The translations under genes were made by a program, and so were the position numbers. From the NCBI RefSeq assembly GCF_041435335.1, contig NZ_CP108430.1:310001-374000 (forward strand): 64,000 nucleotides of DNA. Reading direction: 5' to 3'. Source of the DNA: Streptomyces sp. NBC_01283. Lineage in GTDB: Bacteria > Actinomycetota > Actinomycetes > Streptomycetales > Streptomycetaceae. The notes beneath the pieces are model-generated. The model was not told the origin of the DNA. It was given only the letters and a program-made list of their open reading frames with translations, and searched no databases. Positions 8,015 to 16,285 of the stretch are shown here, in pieces. Positions within the stretch are counted from its first letter, which is position 1, and the number at the start of each line of letters is the position of its first letter.

Positions 8015-9213
8015 ACGGATGTCCCCGCGGCGAGCCGCCGTTCCGCGAGTTCGGCGAGCAGCGCCGCCTGGCGGTGGAGCACTCGGTCGTCGAACACGGC
8101 TCGAGGGGAGTGGTTCTGCGGCGCCTTCTCCACATCCACGCCCTCGGGCGCCGCGCCGACCAGCAGCATCGCGCCGGGCACCTTGTTCAGGACCAGGGAG
8201 AAGTCCTCCGAACCGCTGGCGGGCTGCGGGGCCAGCCACACCTCGCCCGCGCCGAACAGGTCGCGCGCCGTCTCCAGGGCGAACTCCGTCGCGACCGGCT
8301 CGTTGACCGTGACCGGGTAGAGCATCTCGTACGCCACCTCTGCCTCCAAGCCGTGTGCCTGCGCGATCCCGCGCACGAGTCGCGGCAGCCCCTGGGCCAG
8401 CAGCTCGTGGTTCGCCTCCGAGTAGCTGCGTACGGTCGCCTCGAACTCGGCCGTGTCGGGGATGACGTTCTGCTGCGTTCCGGCGTGCAGCCGTCCGACG
8501 GTCACCACCACCGGGTCGAAGATGTCGAAGGTGCGCGTCACCCAGTTCTGCAGCGCGGTCACCATCTCGCAGACCACTGGCACCGGGTCCTTGGCGTGGT
8601 GCGGAGCCGAACCGTGCCCGCCCTCGCCCCGCACCGTCACCCGCAGGACGTCGGACGCCGTCATGACGGTGCCGGGCCTGGACGCGACCCAGCCGCCCGG
8701 CAGCCGGTTGGCCGACACATGGAGCGCGAAGGCCGCGTCGAGCGGCTTGCCCGCCACGTCCAGGACACCCTCATCGATCATCGCGCCCGCGCCGTTGTGC
8801 CCCTCCTCGCCCGGCTGGAACATGAACACCACGTCGCCCTGGAGGCTCTCCCGGCGGTCCGCGAGCAGCGTCGCCGCGCCGACGAGTCCGGCGGTGTGCA
8901 GATCGTGCCCGCAGCCGTGCATCCGGCCCGGCACCTCGGAGGCGTACTCCACCCCGGTGCGTTCGTCCACCGGCAGCGCATCCATGTCGCCCCGCAGCAG
9001 GACCGCCCCGCCGGGACGGCCACCACGCAGCACGGCCGTGACAGAGGACAGCTCCCGGCCGAGCGTGATGTCGAGCGGGAGACCGTCGAGCGCGTCGAGG
9101 ACCTTTTCTTGCGTACGCGGCAGCCGCAGACCGAGCTCCGGCTCACGGTGGAGCGAGCGGCGCAGCCGCACGAGATCGGGCTGGAGTTCCCTGGCGCATT
9201 CCAGTGCAGACAC
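8011..9213 (-). CDS. M20-family metal-dependent amidohydrolase
   Basis: 400 aa, full length. A cytosolic dinuclear-metal peptidase/amidohydrolase resembling hippurate hydrolases and N-acyl-amino-acid deacylases. Visible motifs: first metal site LLRGDMDALPVDE, HGCGHDLHTAGL, catalytic Glu region FQPGEEGHNGAGAMIDEG, the dimerisation lid TVRSYSE and the last ligand in SEDFSLVLNKVPGAMLLVG. The GTG start at 9213 has AGGAGG at the right distance. It is followed with a 4-bp overlap by an MFS exporter and is divergent from an Lrp-type regulator, a layout typical of regulated amino-acid-conjugate degradation. Confidence 0.92.
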   Translation of the reverse strand: MSALECARELQPDLVRLRRSLHREPELGLRLPRTQEKVLDALDGLPLDITLGRELSSVTAVLRGGRPGGAVLLRGDMDALPVDERTGVEYASEVPGRMHGCGHDLHTAGLVGAATLLADRRESLQGDVVFMFQPGEEGHNGAGAMIDEGVLDVAGKPLDAAFALHVSANRLPGGWVASRPGTVMTASDVLRVTVRGEGGHGSAPHHAKDPVPVVCEMVTALQNWVTRTFDIFDPVVVTVGRLHAGTQQNVIPDTAEFEATVRSYSEANHELLAQGLPRLVRGIAQAHGLEAEVAYEMLYPVTVNEPVATEFALETARDLFGAGEVWLAPQPASGSEDFSLVLNKVPGAMLLVGAAPEGVDVEKAPQNHSPRAVFDDRVLHRQAALLAELAERRLAAGTSV

Positions 9214-9317
9214 GCTGCGTCAACCTCCTGGTACGGTTCCGGCTTTCGGTGAGGCAAGAATGAAGTGCTCGCCACCCCATCGGCCCTGAACCGCAGGAAA
9301 GACGCAAGGGACATCGA

Positions 9318-10379
9318 ATGACGCAGCATTCCTCGCATGGGGGGGTACGGGCGCTTGACGACGTCGACCAGGCCCTGGTGCACGCACTGCAGATCGCCCC
9401 GCGGGCCGGGTGGAACGAGATCGGCGCCGTACTCGGCCTCGACGCCGTGACCGTGGCCCGCCGCTGGCACCGGCTCACCGAAGCCGGCGCCGCCTGGATC
9501 AGCTGCTCCCCATCGCCCGCCCTCGCCTCGGCGGGACAGGGACTGCTCGCCTTCGTCGAGGTGGACTGCGCCAGCGGCAGCCTGCTGACCGTGGCCCAGG
9601 ACCTCTCCCAGGTGCCCCACGTCTCGACCGTCGAACACGTCAGCGGGGACCGCGACCTGCTGCTCACTGTGATGGTCCCGGACCTCGCGGCACTCACCCA
9701 CTGGATGACCCGCAGCATCGGCGCGATGCCGGGCATCGTCGCCAGCCGCACCCACCTCGCAAGCACCGTCTATACAGAGGGCAGCCGCTGGCGGCTGCGC
9801 GCCCTCGACCGCACCCAGATCGCCCGCCTCGCCGACACCGAAACCGCCCGCACCGAGGCCCCTGTCTTCCCGCTCACCGACCTGGACCACGCCCTCATCG
9901 CCGCCCTTTCCATGAACGGCCGCGCCACCTACCGCGCGCTCGCCGACGCCTGCGGGGCAAGCCCGGACACGGTCCGCCGACGACTCGGCCGGCTCTTCGC
10001 CGCCGGCATGCTCCAGACCCGCTGCGAGGTCGCACGCCCCCTGTCGGAGTGGCCTGTCACCGTGATCCAATGGGGGCGCGCGGCCGCGGGAGAGCTGGAA
10101 CGCGTCTCACGCGGAGTCACCGGCGCCCGGGAAGTACGGCTGTGCGCCGGCGTCACCGGCCGGAACAACGTCCTCATCATCGCCTGGGTGAAGTCCCTCA
10201 CCGACGTGCAGCGCTTCGAGGTACGACTCACCCAGCGCGTACCCGGCCTGGAGATCACCGACCGAGCCGTGGCCCTGTGGCCACTGAAGCTCAGCGGCCA
10301 CCTCCTCGACGAACAGGGCTACCACATCGGCGGCGTTCCTCTGGACGTTCGCACGGCCAGAGCGGAGACCCAACCTTAG
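9318..10379 (+). CDS. Lrp/AsnC-family regulator with two HTH units
   Basis: 353 aa, about twice the length of a standard Lrp protein. The first winged helix (ALDDVDQALVHALQIAPRAGWNEIGAVLG) and its sensor half are followed near residue 185 by a second HTH (LTDLDHALIAALSMNGRATYRALADACGASPDTVRRRLGRL) and a second ligand-binding half. This duplicated architecture is common in actinobacteria. It is divergent from the M20/MFS pair across a 104-bp gap (9214-9317) and is the likely local regulator, perhaps sensing an amino-acid conjugate (inference). Confidence 0.9.
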   Translation: MTQHSSHGGVRALDDVDQALVHALQIAPRAGWNEIGAVLGLDAVTVARRWHRLTEAGAAWISCSPSPALASAGQGLLAFVEVDCASGSLLTVAQDLSQVPHVSTVEHVSGDRDLLLTVMVPDLAALTHWMTRSIGAMPGIVASRTHLASTVYTEGSRWRLRALDRTQIARLADTETARTEAPVFPLTDLDHALIAALSMNGRATYRALADACGASPDTVRRRLGRLFAAGMLQTRCEVARPLSEWPVTVIQWGRAAAGELERVSRGVTGAREVRLCAGVTGRNNVLIIAWVKSLTDVQRFEVRLTQRVPGLEITDRAVALWPLKLSGHLLDEQGYHIGGVPLDVRTARAETQP

Positions 10380-10735
10380 GCTAGAACGCTGGGAGGAGTC
10401 CGGCCGCTCGCTCTGACCACGGGGGGGGTTCCATGGACCCCACGCCTCGTTCTGCGCGCGCCGCCGACTGTCCAGGGGCGGCAGTTCCCCGAGCAGCTGC
10501 ACGGCACGAGGGTGCGGGTCGGTTTCATCAGACGCTCGACTTCCACGACGGTGAACACGGTCGCGGTCCAACGAGATCCATCCTTCAGCGTCACGAAGAC
10601 ATCAACGTTGCAGACCTCGTCCAAGTCCTCGCCATCGCTGGGCAGGAACGACACCAGGAAGGCCTCCAGACGGACCCGATACCAGGGCTCGTCCCACCCT
10701 CGCTCGACCGGTCCAGACAACGTGCTGCGGCACAT
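10376..10735 (-). pseudogene. Truncated gene: N-terminal half of an unknown small protein
   Basis: The frame starts with a good site (AGGGAG before the ATG at 10735) and reads MCRSTLSGPVERGWDEPWYR...DLDEVCNVDVFVTLKDGSRWTATVFTVVEVERLMK. Right after LMK it jumps to sequence that in the locus at 30.7-31.1 kb lies beyond the end of the gene. A segment of about 160-260 bp encoding the C-terminal half has therefore been lost, and the last 48 residues are junk. The locus at 30917-31192 keeps exactly the half missing here. Function unknown. Confidence 0.65.
10445..10555. repeat. Duplicated sequence shared with 30748-30823 and 31079-31111
   Basis: 10445-10520 matches 30748-30823 with about 4 mismatches in 76, and 10523-10555 is identical to 31079-31111. 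The two parts are adjacent here but separated by about 255 bp in the other locus, so this copy carries the deletion. Confidence 0.85.
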
Positions 10736-10851
10736 CGCGCGAGTCTCCCTGGTCGGGGCATCGATCTAGCTTGGCCAAAAACAGGTCGGCCGAGAGATAC
10801 GCGCGGTCTGGTCGACGTGCGGGGCGCCGCCCCGCTGCCGGAAGTCATCCT

Positions 10852-11251
10852 GACGGGCCGTCGGGCCGCCAGGCCGCCAAGCTGGAACAGCAGTTCCTCG
10901 GTCTCCGATCCGAACTCGCCGAACGTGGAGAAGAGCTCGCGCCCGCAGGCGCCGCCAACGGGAAGTCAATGGCTCTACTGAACCGCTGACCGCGTCGTCA
11001 ACAGTGACTCGGCCAAGCAGATGCCGACCCGGACGCCATCACTCCCCCAGTTGGTTGGTCGACGCGATCGGCGAACTGCGCGGCGAAGCCCGCCTGGAAG
11101 CGGCGACGTGCGCAGGAGGAACAGTGGCTCGGCGAGATCGACGGGCTCGATCCCACGCTGACGTTCTTGCGCACCAAGCAGGCGGAAGCCGCGGATCTGG
11201 CACAACGGCCGGTAGTTGATCTCGGGATGCCCCGTTCCGGTCGTGACTAAA
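10852..11251 (+). pseudogene. Degraded coiled-coil protein remnant
   Basis: Two open pieces in different frames look like one broken gene. The first (from about 10867) reads AKLEQQFLGLRSELAERGEE and ends at a stop at 10989. The second, ending at 11251, reads RRRAQEEQWLGEIDGLDPTL TFLRTKQAE. Both are charged and helical. I do not recognise the family with confidence; an integrase- or transposase-associated tail is possible. No start codon with a ribosome site was seen. Confidence 0.35.
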
Positions 11252-11290
11252 GTCGTTGACAGGTGACCCCGGTTTGATCATGTGTACCGA

Positions 11291-11992
11291 TCAGTGCCGC
11301 CGACGGGGCACGAGGGCAGGCGGTGTCAGTTTCCGGTCCGGGGCCTCGTAGTGGTCGGCGGGGCGATAAGCGCGCTCTTGCGATCGGTCGGGGAAGCGGG
11401 CGCAGGGACTGCGACCAAGGCCGGTGACCTCCTTGAATTCTGCATCCCAGCGGATGGACAGCTGGTAGCCGTCTTTGCCAGCGATCACGCTGAAGTTCTG
11501 CTTGTTGATGGATTCGCTCCGGTCGACTTCCCAGCCATTGGCCGCGAGATGGCGCTCCAGGCGGTCGAAGGCGACCCGCACCCCGGAGCCGTCCTTCCTG
11601 ACATGGGTCCAGCCGTGATGGACGTTATAGACACCGTCAAGAGGCTCGTCCTTCATCGCTTCCAGACCATCGGGGTAACACTCACCCGTCGAAGCGGAGT
11701 TGCTGGAACGGTGTTCAGCAGGATTCTCCGGCCCGGACCGCGGCTCCAGCGCGGGCCCGAGATCCAGTACACGGTAGGCGTCCTGATTGTGGGCCGCGAT
11801 ACGGCGCAGCATTTCCGGCGGCGGCTCTCTGTCGTACCGCTCCGGCCAGCCGTACATCACGAACCAGGCGCCGCCGAACAACACCACCACTGGTGTGACC
11901 AAAAGGGCAATGATCCAGCGTCGTCTGCGGCTGGGCGTGGAGGCGGGCTCGGGTGCAGGCATGGACGTCACCGTAGGCAGCCTCTGGCCCAT
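11291..11992 (-). CDS. Hypothetical membrane-anchored protein
   Basis: 233 aa from 11992, or 222 aa from an in-frame ATG at 11959. After a short basic N-terminus (PSRRRRW) comes one hydrophobic segment (IIALLVTPVVVLFGGAWFVMYGW), then a soluble, probably extracytoplasmic domain with two acidic/tryptophan-rich stretches (GVYNVHHGWTHVRKDGSG and FDRLERHLAANGWEVD). The pattern of predicting a residue-level distance from W-rich strands is shared by many actinobacterial cell-surface proteins of unknown role. It stands alone; neighbours are a decayed gene and the DHFR-like gene. I do not recognise the family. Confidence 0.6.
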   Translation of the reverse strand: MGQRLPTVTSMPAPEPASTPSRRRRWIIALLVTPVVVLFGGAWFVMYGWPERYDREPPPEMLRRIAAHNQDAYRVLDLGPALEPRSGPENPAEHRSSNSASTGECYPDGLEAMKDEPLDGVYNVHHGWTHVRKDGSGVRVAFDRLERHLAANGWEVDRSESINKQNFSVIAGKDGYQLSIRWDAEFKEVTGLGRSPCARFPDRSQERAYRPADHYEAPDRKLTPPALVPRRRH

Positions 11993-12334
11993 ACGTATCC
12001 GTGCGGGTACTCACATCCGCCCCGCCTCCCTGGGTACCCATACCTGGACGGTCAGGGCGAGCCCGCCGGACAACCGGTCATCGTGTGAAAGCTGATTTCT
12101 GCGGCGTCCGTCCCACCTCGCCGGTCTCAAGGCACGTGCCTTCTGCTCCGGCCCCTTGTCGTCATCCACCTCAACGGAATCGCTCCAGAGCTGACGGTGG
12201 CTCCGTCCCATCCCAGAGCCGGGGGGTGGGGAACTCCAAGGAGCCCCATCACCTGCGGCAACGTCGCGCTCCACTGAACTACGACTGCGCCGCAGCAGTC
12301 GCGACGATGGTCGTCAGCGGTCCGCGACGCACGA

Positions 12335-12940
12335 CTAGTAGCTGTCGTAGCTGGGCTTACCGTTGGGCCGGTAGACGCCCAGGACGGTGCCCCCCTTTGT
12401 CGTCGAGACGCTCACCGGCTCCAGCGCAGTGGGGATCGCTCCGTCGGCGAACAGCCGCTTGCCGGTGCCGATGATCACCGGGTGGATGGTAAGCCGGTAC
12501 TCATCGACGAGGTCGTGCTGCATGAGGGTCTGGGCGAGGTCACCGCTGCCCACGACGTTGATGTTGCCGCCGTCGGACGCCCTCAGCATGCGCACGGCAT
12601 CGACGACGTCCCCCTCCAGCAGAGTGGAGTTCTGCCACTCGAGGGACGTCAGCGTCCGAGACGCCACGTACTTGTGCGTGCTGTTCATCCGATCGGTGAA
12701 CGGATTGCCGGGATCGGCGCTCGGCCAGTAGGACGCGAAGATCTCGTACGTCTTGCGGCCCAGCAGCATCGCGTCGGAGTGCTGGTACCAACCGGCGATG
12801 GCCGCGCCGACCTCGTCGTCGGACACCATCTTCTGCCAGCCGCCGTGCTTGAAGCCGCTGCCCGCGTCCTCGTCCGGACCGCCAGGCGCCTGCATGACGC
12901 CATCGAGCGTCAGGAACGTGCAAACGATGATCTTGCGCAT
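12335..12940 (-). CDS. RibD C-terminal/dihydrofolate-reductase-like protein
   Basis: 201 aa. MRKIIVCTFLTLDGVMQAPGG, the central LLGRKTYEIFASYWP and NINVVGSGDLAQTLMQHDLVDEYRLTIHPVIIGTGKRLF are the hallmarks of the RibD-C fold, an NADPH-binding domain related to DHFR. Stand-alone members are common in Streptomyces and their substrate is not known. The ATG at 12940 has GAAGGGAG upstream. Monocistronic, 128 bp left of the target duplication of the ISAs1-type element. Confidence 0.88.
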   Translation of the reverse strand: MRKIIVCTFLTLDGVMQAPGGPDEDAGSGFKHGGWQKMVSDDEVGAAIAGWYQHSDAMLLGRKTYEIFASYWPSADPGNPFTDRMNSTHKYVASRTLTSLEWQNSTLLEGDVVDAVRMLRASDGGNINVVGSGDLAQTLMQHDLVDEYRLTIHPVIIGTGKRLFADGAIPTALEPVSVSTTKGGTVLGVYRPNGKPSYDSY

Positions 12941-13068
12941 GGTGTGCTCCCTTCGTCGACAGGTAGACCACACCACCGCCGGAAACTCATCGGTGGAAGG
13001 TTCGTGGCGCAGCGCGCATACGGGGTGCACGGGTGGCACCCGTCGATCCGAAACACGCTCGCGCACGA

Positions 13069-13078
13069 CCGTCGCCCT
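13069..13078. repeat. Left target-site duplication of the ISAs1-type element
   Basis: CCGTCGCCCT, identical to 15813-15822, directly abutting the element end at 13079. Confidence 0.85.
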
Positions 13079-13113
13079 CAGGGCCCCGGTAGAGTCGCGT
13101 TCGCCCGGTTTGA

Positions 13114-14398
13114 TCATGGAATCCCGTGGAGGGTGAGCGTGGCTGCGGGGTGCGTGTGGGCTCGTCGGCCGCTGGCGATGTTGGCCCATCCGGAGCGGTG
13201 GAGGGTGGCGCGGGCAAGGTCGCGCAGGGCGCTCATGACGGCGGGGGTGCGATGCCTGCGGATTTGACTGGCGTCTTCGGCGAAGGTCACGTCTTTCGTC
13301 CAGTGGACGGTGTTCTCGATGATCCAGTGGCCGCGCACCCAGGCAGCGATCTCAGCGGGAGACGCCTGGTGGGCCGCGAGATCGGTGACGGCGTAGACAG
13401 TCTCGGTCTGCCACTTCGATGTACCGATTCGGCGGCGTTTGCGGTGGATGCGAACAACCTGGCGGGCATGGGGGAACAGCAGACCGTTCACGCTCACCAC
13501 CTTCACCTCGCGGACATCCTCACGGCCGTGTCCGCGGTCGCGGGACTGATCGAGGACCGGTACCTGCTTCCAGGGCAGTTTGGTCAACTGGCGGGCCAGG
13601 GTGGGCTGGTTGTTCTTCACCGACAGCAGATAGTGGGCCTGGCGGTCCTCGACAAGGTAGCGAGCGTGGCTCGTCCGGGAGTGCAGGGCGTCGACGGTGA
13701 CGATGGAGTCGGTCAGGTCTTGATCATCGAGGGTGTCCAGCAGCGGAGCGAACTCGGGTATCTCGTTCGTCTTCGCACCGATCTCGCGCACAGCGGCAGT
13801 CAACGCATCGTGGTGGCGCACTGCGGACAGGACGAAGACGCGGCTGCCGTCCGCGCGGCCCGCTCCGCGCAGGCATGTGCCGTCCACGGCGAAGGCCGCA
13901 CGACGCGGTTGCGGCGGGTCCGTCTCGTGCTGGGCGATCAGGTGGGCGCGGCGCTGTTCGCGCTCGACGGTCCCGTCCGGGCCAATCGCGGTTACCGGGC
14001 GGACCTGGAGTGTGGGGAGCCTGGTGAAACCAGCGGCGGTGAGTAGCGCGGGGTCGACGCGGGCGAATACATCGCGCAGGGTGCGCTCGCCCGGAGCCTT
14101 GAACGGCCGGTAAAGGGATCAAAAGGGCAGCCCAGCCGGGCCGGGACATCCTGGTCGCAGCGGCGTACCCACTCGGCAATGGCGGTCAGGGAGTGTGCCC
14201 GGCACTGGTGAGAGCACACACGCCGACCGCGAGCAGCGTTGCCAGCCGGAAACGCACCCCGCGCGAATTCCTCGGATCGGGCACCAGGGACAGTGCGTCG
14301 AGCTGCCCGGACGGCACCACCGCCTCGGACCGTGACGCCCCGGACTCGACCTGTGGCAGGTGCAGAGCGGACGGAACAGATGAGGGTGCAACGAGCAC
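13114..14398 (-). pseudogene. ISAs1-family transposase, disrupted by frameshifts
   Basis: The C-terminal 257 residues (13114-13887) are intact and typical: VDGTCLRGAGRADGSRVFVLSA, then IVTVDALHSRTSHARYLVEDRQAHYLLSVKNNQPTL, and the end ENTVHWTKDVTFAEDASQIR. The N-terminal part lies in other frames: LDALSLVPDPRNSRGVRFRL from a GTG at 14398, SLTAIAEWVRRCDQDVPARLG around 14110-14195, and APGERTLRDVFARVDPALL near 14050-14105. Two frame breaks are therefore present, near 14195 and 14110, so the element is unlikely to move by itself. The stop codon (13114-13116) lies inside the right end of the element. Confidence 0.88.
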
Positions 14399-14405
14399 GG
14401 CGACC

Positions 14406-14906
14406 TTACCGGGACCGAACTGGTTCACCGGCCGGTGCGGTGAGTTCCTTGGTGATGAAGACGCGGCTGGTGCCCGGCGGATCGCAGGGCACCTCTCCCA
14501 GCCGCTTCCACCCGTGTTTCTGGTAGAAGCCGGGGGCCTGGAAGGTGATCGTGTAGAGCACGGCCGTGCGGCAGCCACGGGCACGGGCCTCATCCTCGGC
14601 CCGCCGGAGGATCTCCGTTCCCAGCCCGCTGCCACGCAGCCGGGGCGGCAGGTAGAAGAGGTCGAGGAAGAACAGCCCGAGCGAGGTACGCCCGGTCAGT
14701 CCGCCTGCCACCTGGCGTGTCTCGGGATCACGGACCAGGACGGCCAGAGGTCTGCGGTCGGCGATTCCCGTGTGTTCGATGTTGAAGCGGTCCAGCGCGT
14801 CGGAGATTGCCGCAACGTCCTCCGGGTTGGGGGCGTCGGTGAGCACGAAGTCCGTCTGGGGGTCGGGCTGGCGGGTAGCGGTGACGGCAGTGTCGGACGC
14901 AGTCAT
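14406..14906 (-). CDS. GNAT-family N-acetyltransferase (element passenger)
   Basis: 166 aa from the ATG at 14906, with GGAG 5 nt upstream. The acetyl-CoA site is LFYLPPRLRGSGLGTEILRRAEDEARARG (R-G-x-G-L-G type) and the last strand is FYQKHGWKRLGEVP. This is a soluble acetyltransferase of unknown substrate; small GNATs of this kind often modify antibiotics or amino groups. It ends 8 bp before the transposase start and lies in the same direction, so both may be on one transcript. It is inside the ISAs1-type element and is the most likely gene with a selectable effect (inference). Confidence 0.85.
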   Translation of the reverse strand: MTASDTAVTATRQPDPQTDFVLTDAPNPEDVAAISDALDRFNIEHTGIADRRPLAVLVRDPETRQVAGGLTGRTSLGLFFLDLFYLPPRLRGSGLGTEILRRAEDEARARGCRTAVLYTITFQAPGFYQKHGWKRLGEVPCDPPGTSRVFITKELTAPAGEPVRSR

Positions 14907-14983
14907 AAATGCTCCAGTACATGAGCGGATGCGGGTGCGGGGCCGGTGAGCCCGGCGCACGAGCCGACGCTAGGACGGGGACG

Positions 14984-15001
14984 CTTCGACGGACGTCGAA
15001 G
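14984..15001. promoter_or_regulatory. 18-bp palindrome between GNAT and ArsR-like genes
   Basis: CTTCGACG-GA-CGTCGAAG, perfect 8-bp arms, 15 bp upstream of the regulator start at 15016 and 77 bp from the divergent acetyltransferase start. A good candidate operator for the ArsR-like protein. Confidence 0.6.
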
Positions 15002-15015
15002 GGACGTCGGCGACA

Positions 15016-15738
15016 ATGGGCACCGTGGACATTCAGCGTGCAGGCCAGGATGTGGGTGTGGACCTGGCGGGCGTGGCCAAGCTGCTGGCCGACGGCACCC
15101 GGGCCGCCTTCTACCTCGCGCTGCTAGACGGCCGGGCATGGACGGCGACCGAGCTCGCGCGCTACGCCGGAGTCGCACCGTCCACCGCGACCTCGCACCT
15201 GAACCTGCTCGTAAACAGCGGGCTCCTCGTCGAGGAGCGCCACGGACGCCACCGCTACGTACGGGTGGCCGACCGCACAGTGGTCGAACTGATCGAGAGC
15301 CTTGCCGCGCTGGCCCCGAAGCACAGCGCCCCACCACGCTCGCTGTCGGCCTCCGGCCGGCAGCAGGCACTGGCCCGCGCCCGGCTGTGCTATGACCATT
15401 TGGCCGGAACCACCGCACTGGCCATCACCGACGCAATGGTCGAACGCGGACTCCTGGAGTGGGGACCCGAGCCGGGCCTGACCGGCAAAGGCGCCCTCTG
15501 GCTTGCCGAGGTCGGCATCACGGTGCCCGCCGGCTCACGTCGGCCACCGGTGCGCGCATGCCTCGACTGGACCGAGCGCCGTCCCCACCTGGCCGGCGCT
15601 GTGGGCGCCGCCCTGTCTGCCCACGCACTCGCCACCGGGTGGATGACGCGCATCGGCACCACCCGCGCCCTCCTCGTGACACCCGCCGGCTGCCGGGCAC
15701 TGCACGACCACCTCGGCCTGCCACCAGCTGAGCTCTGA
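15016..15738 (+). CDS. ArsR/SmtB-like winged-helix regulator (element passenger)
   Basis: 240 aa, longer than classical ArsR. The winged helix is at residues 15-95 (LAGVAKLLADGTRAAFYLALLDGRAWTATELARYAGVAPSTATSHLNLLVNSGLLVEERHGRHRYVRVAD), without a cysteine metal motif. The remaining 140 residues form a second domain ending in a HxLG-rich region (TTRALLVTPAGCRALHDHLGL), a layout seen in metal-independent actinobacterial ArsR proteins. Divergent from the acetyltransferase with a palindrome between them, so probably its repressor. Confidence 0.85.
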   Translation: MGTVDIQRAGQDVGVDLAGVAKLLADGTRAAFYLALLDGRAWTATELARYAGVAPSTATSHLNLLVNSGLLVEERHGRHRYVRVADRTVVELIESLAALAPKHSAPPRSLSASGRQQALARARLCYDHLAGTTALAITDAMVERGLLEWGPEPGLTGKGALWLAEVGITVPAGSRRPPVRACLDWTERRPHLAGAVGAALSAHALATGWMTRIGTTRALLVTPAGCRALHDHLGLPPAEL

Positions 15739-15812
15739 GCCTGAACCGGACCTGACCGGGCCACACCGACGCGTGATCAAGCCGGGCGAACAGGACTCTC
15801 CCCGGGGCCCTG

Positions 15813-15822
15813 CCGTCGCCCT
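15813..15822. repeat. Right target-site duplication of the ISAs1-type element
   Basis: CCGTCGCCCT, identical to 13069-13078, directly abutting the element end at 15812. Confidence 0.85.
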
Positions 15823-16082
15823 CAATGTCCATTCGACTCACTCGGGCATCATCACCAGGGATCACTCTCACCGGTTCCAGAACGGATGCCATCGGGGCGC
15901 AGCTGAGATAGTTGATCGAATCGGCAGCTTCACTCCACCTCGGCGTCGGTCATGTCCGAGCCGTAGCCCGGGGCCCCGGTCCGGCGCCGGTCGGCTGCGT
16001 TCCCGAACCGGTGAGCGAGGCAATCGCAGGAAGAACGCACCGAGTTGAAGACAACCGGCGACACCGCGCAGAACTGCGACAA

Positions 16083-16141
16083 CAGGACCTCCGGGGCAGA
16101 CGAGTCGGGTTCGCAACCCTCGTGCTGCACCGGAGGTCCTG
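16083..16141. repeat. Structured repeat, copy 1 (59-nt hairpin)
   Basis: Outer arms 16083-16094 (CAGGACCTCCGG) and 16130-16141 are perfect complements; the inner part GCAGACGAG / CTCGTGCTGC and GGGTT-cgc-AACCC also pair, giving one long stem-loop. The flanking CTGCGACAA on the left is shared with copy 2 at 17504-17566. It lies 145 bp past the 3' end of the acetyltransferase at 16286. The rest of 15823-16285 shows no convincing gene. Confidence 0.7.
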
Positions 16142-16285
16142 CCTTCATGCGCCCACCCGGCCGAAATCACCTGACCAGGCAACCTGTTCGACCAGAACCG
16201 CCCTCACGGTCGACAGGACCACGGCTGCCGCGCCGGTTCGCCGGTGCTCGCCCACGGCCACCGCTGTTGGTGTCACCCGGTGATG

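Larger units (their letters stand above)
13079..15812. mobile_element. ISAs1-type element with passenger genes
   Basis: A 2734-bp unit bounded by imperfect inverted ends: 13079-13116 begins CAGGGCCCCGG and ends in TTTGATCA; 15774-15812 read on the other strand begins CAGGGCCCCGGGG and ends in CTTGATCA, with about four mismatches and one indel over 38-39 bp. Immediately outside both ends is the same 10-mer, CCGTCGCCCT (13069-13078 and 15813-15822), an exact target-site duplication of the size known for the ISAs1 family. Inside are a frameshifted ISAs1 transposase, a GNAT acetyltransferase in the same direction, and a divergent ArsR-like regulator. A plain ISAs1 element is about 1.2-1.4 kb; the extra 1.4 kb is the passenger part. 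Confidence 0.85.

Noticed and set aside
6300..8135. 611-codon minus-strand frame
   Set aside because: Different frame of the MFS gene, Arg/Pro-rich without membrane segments.
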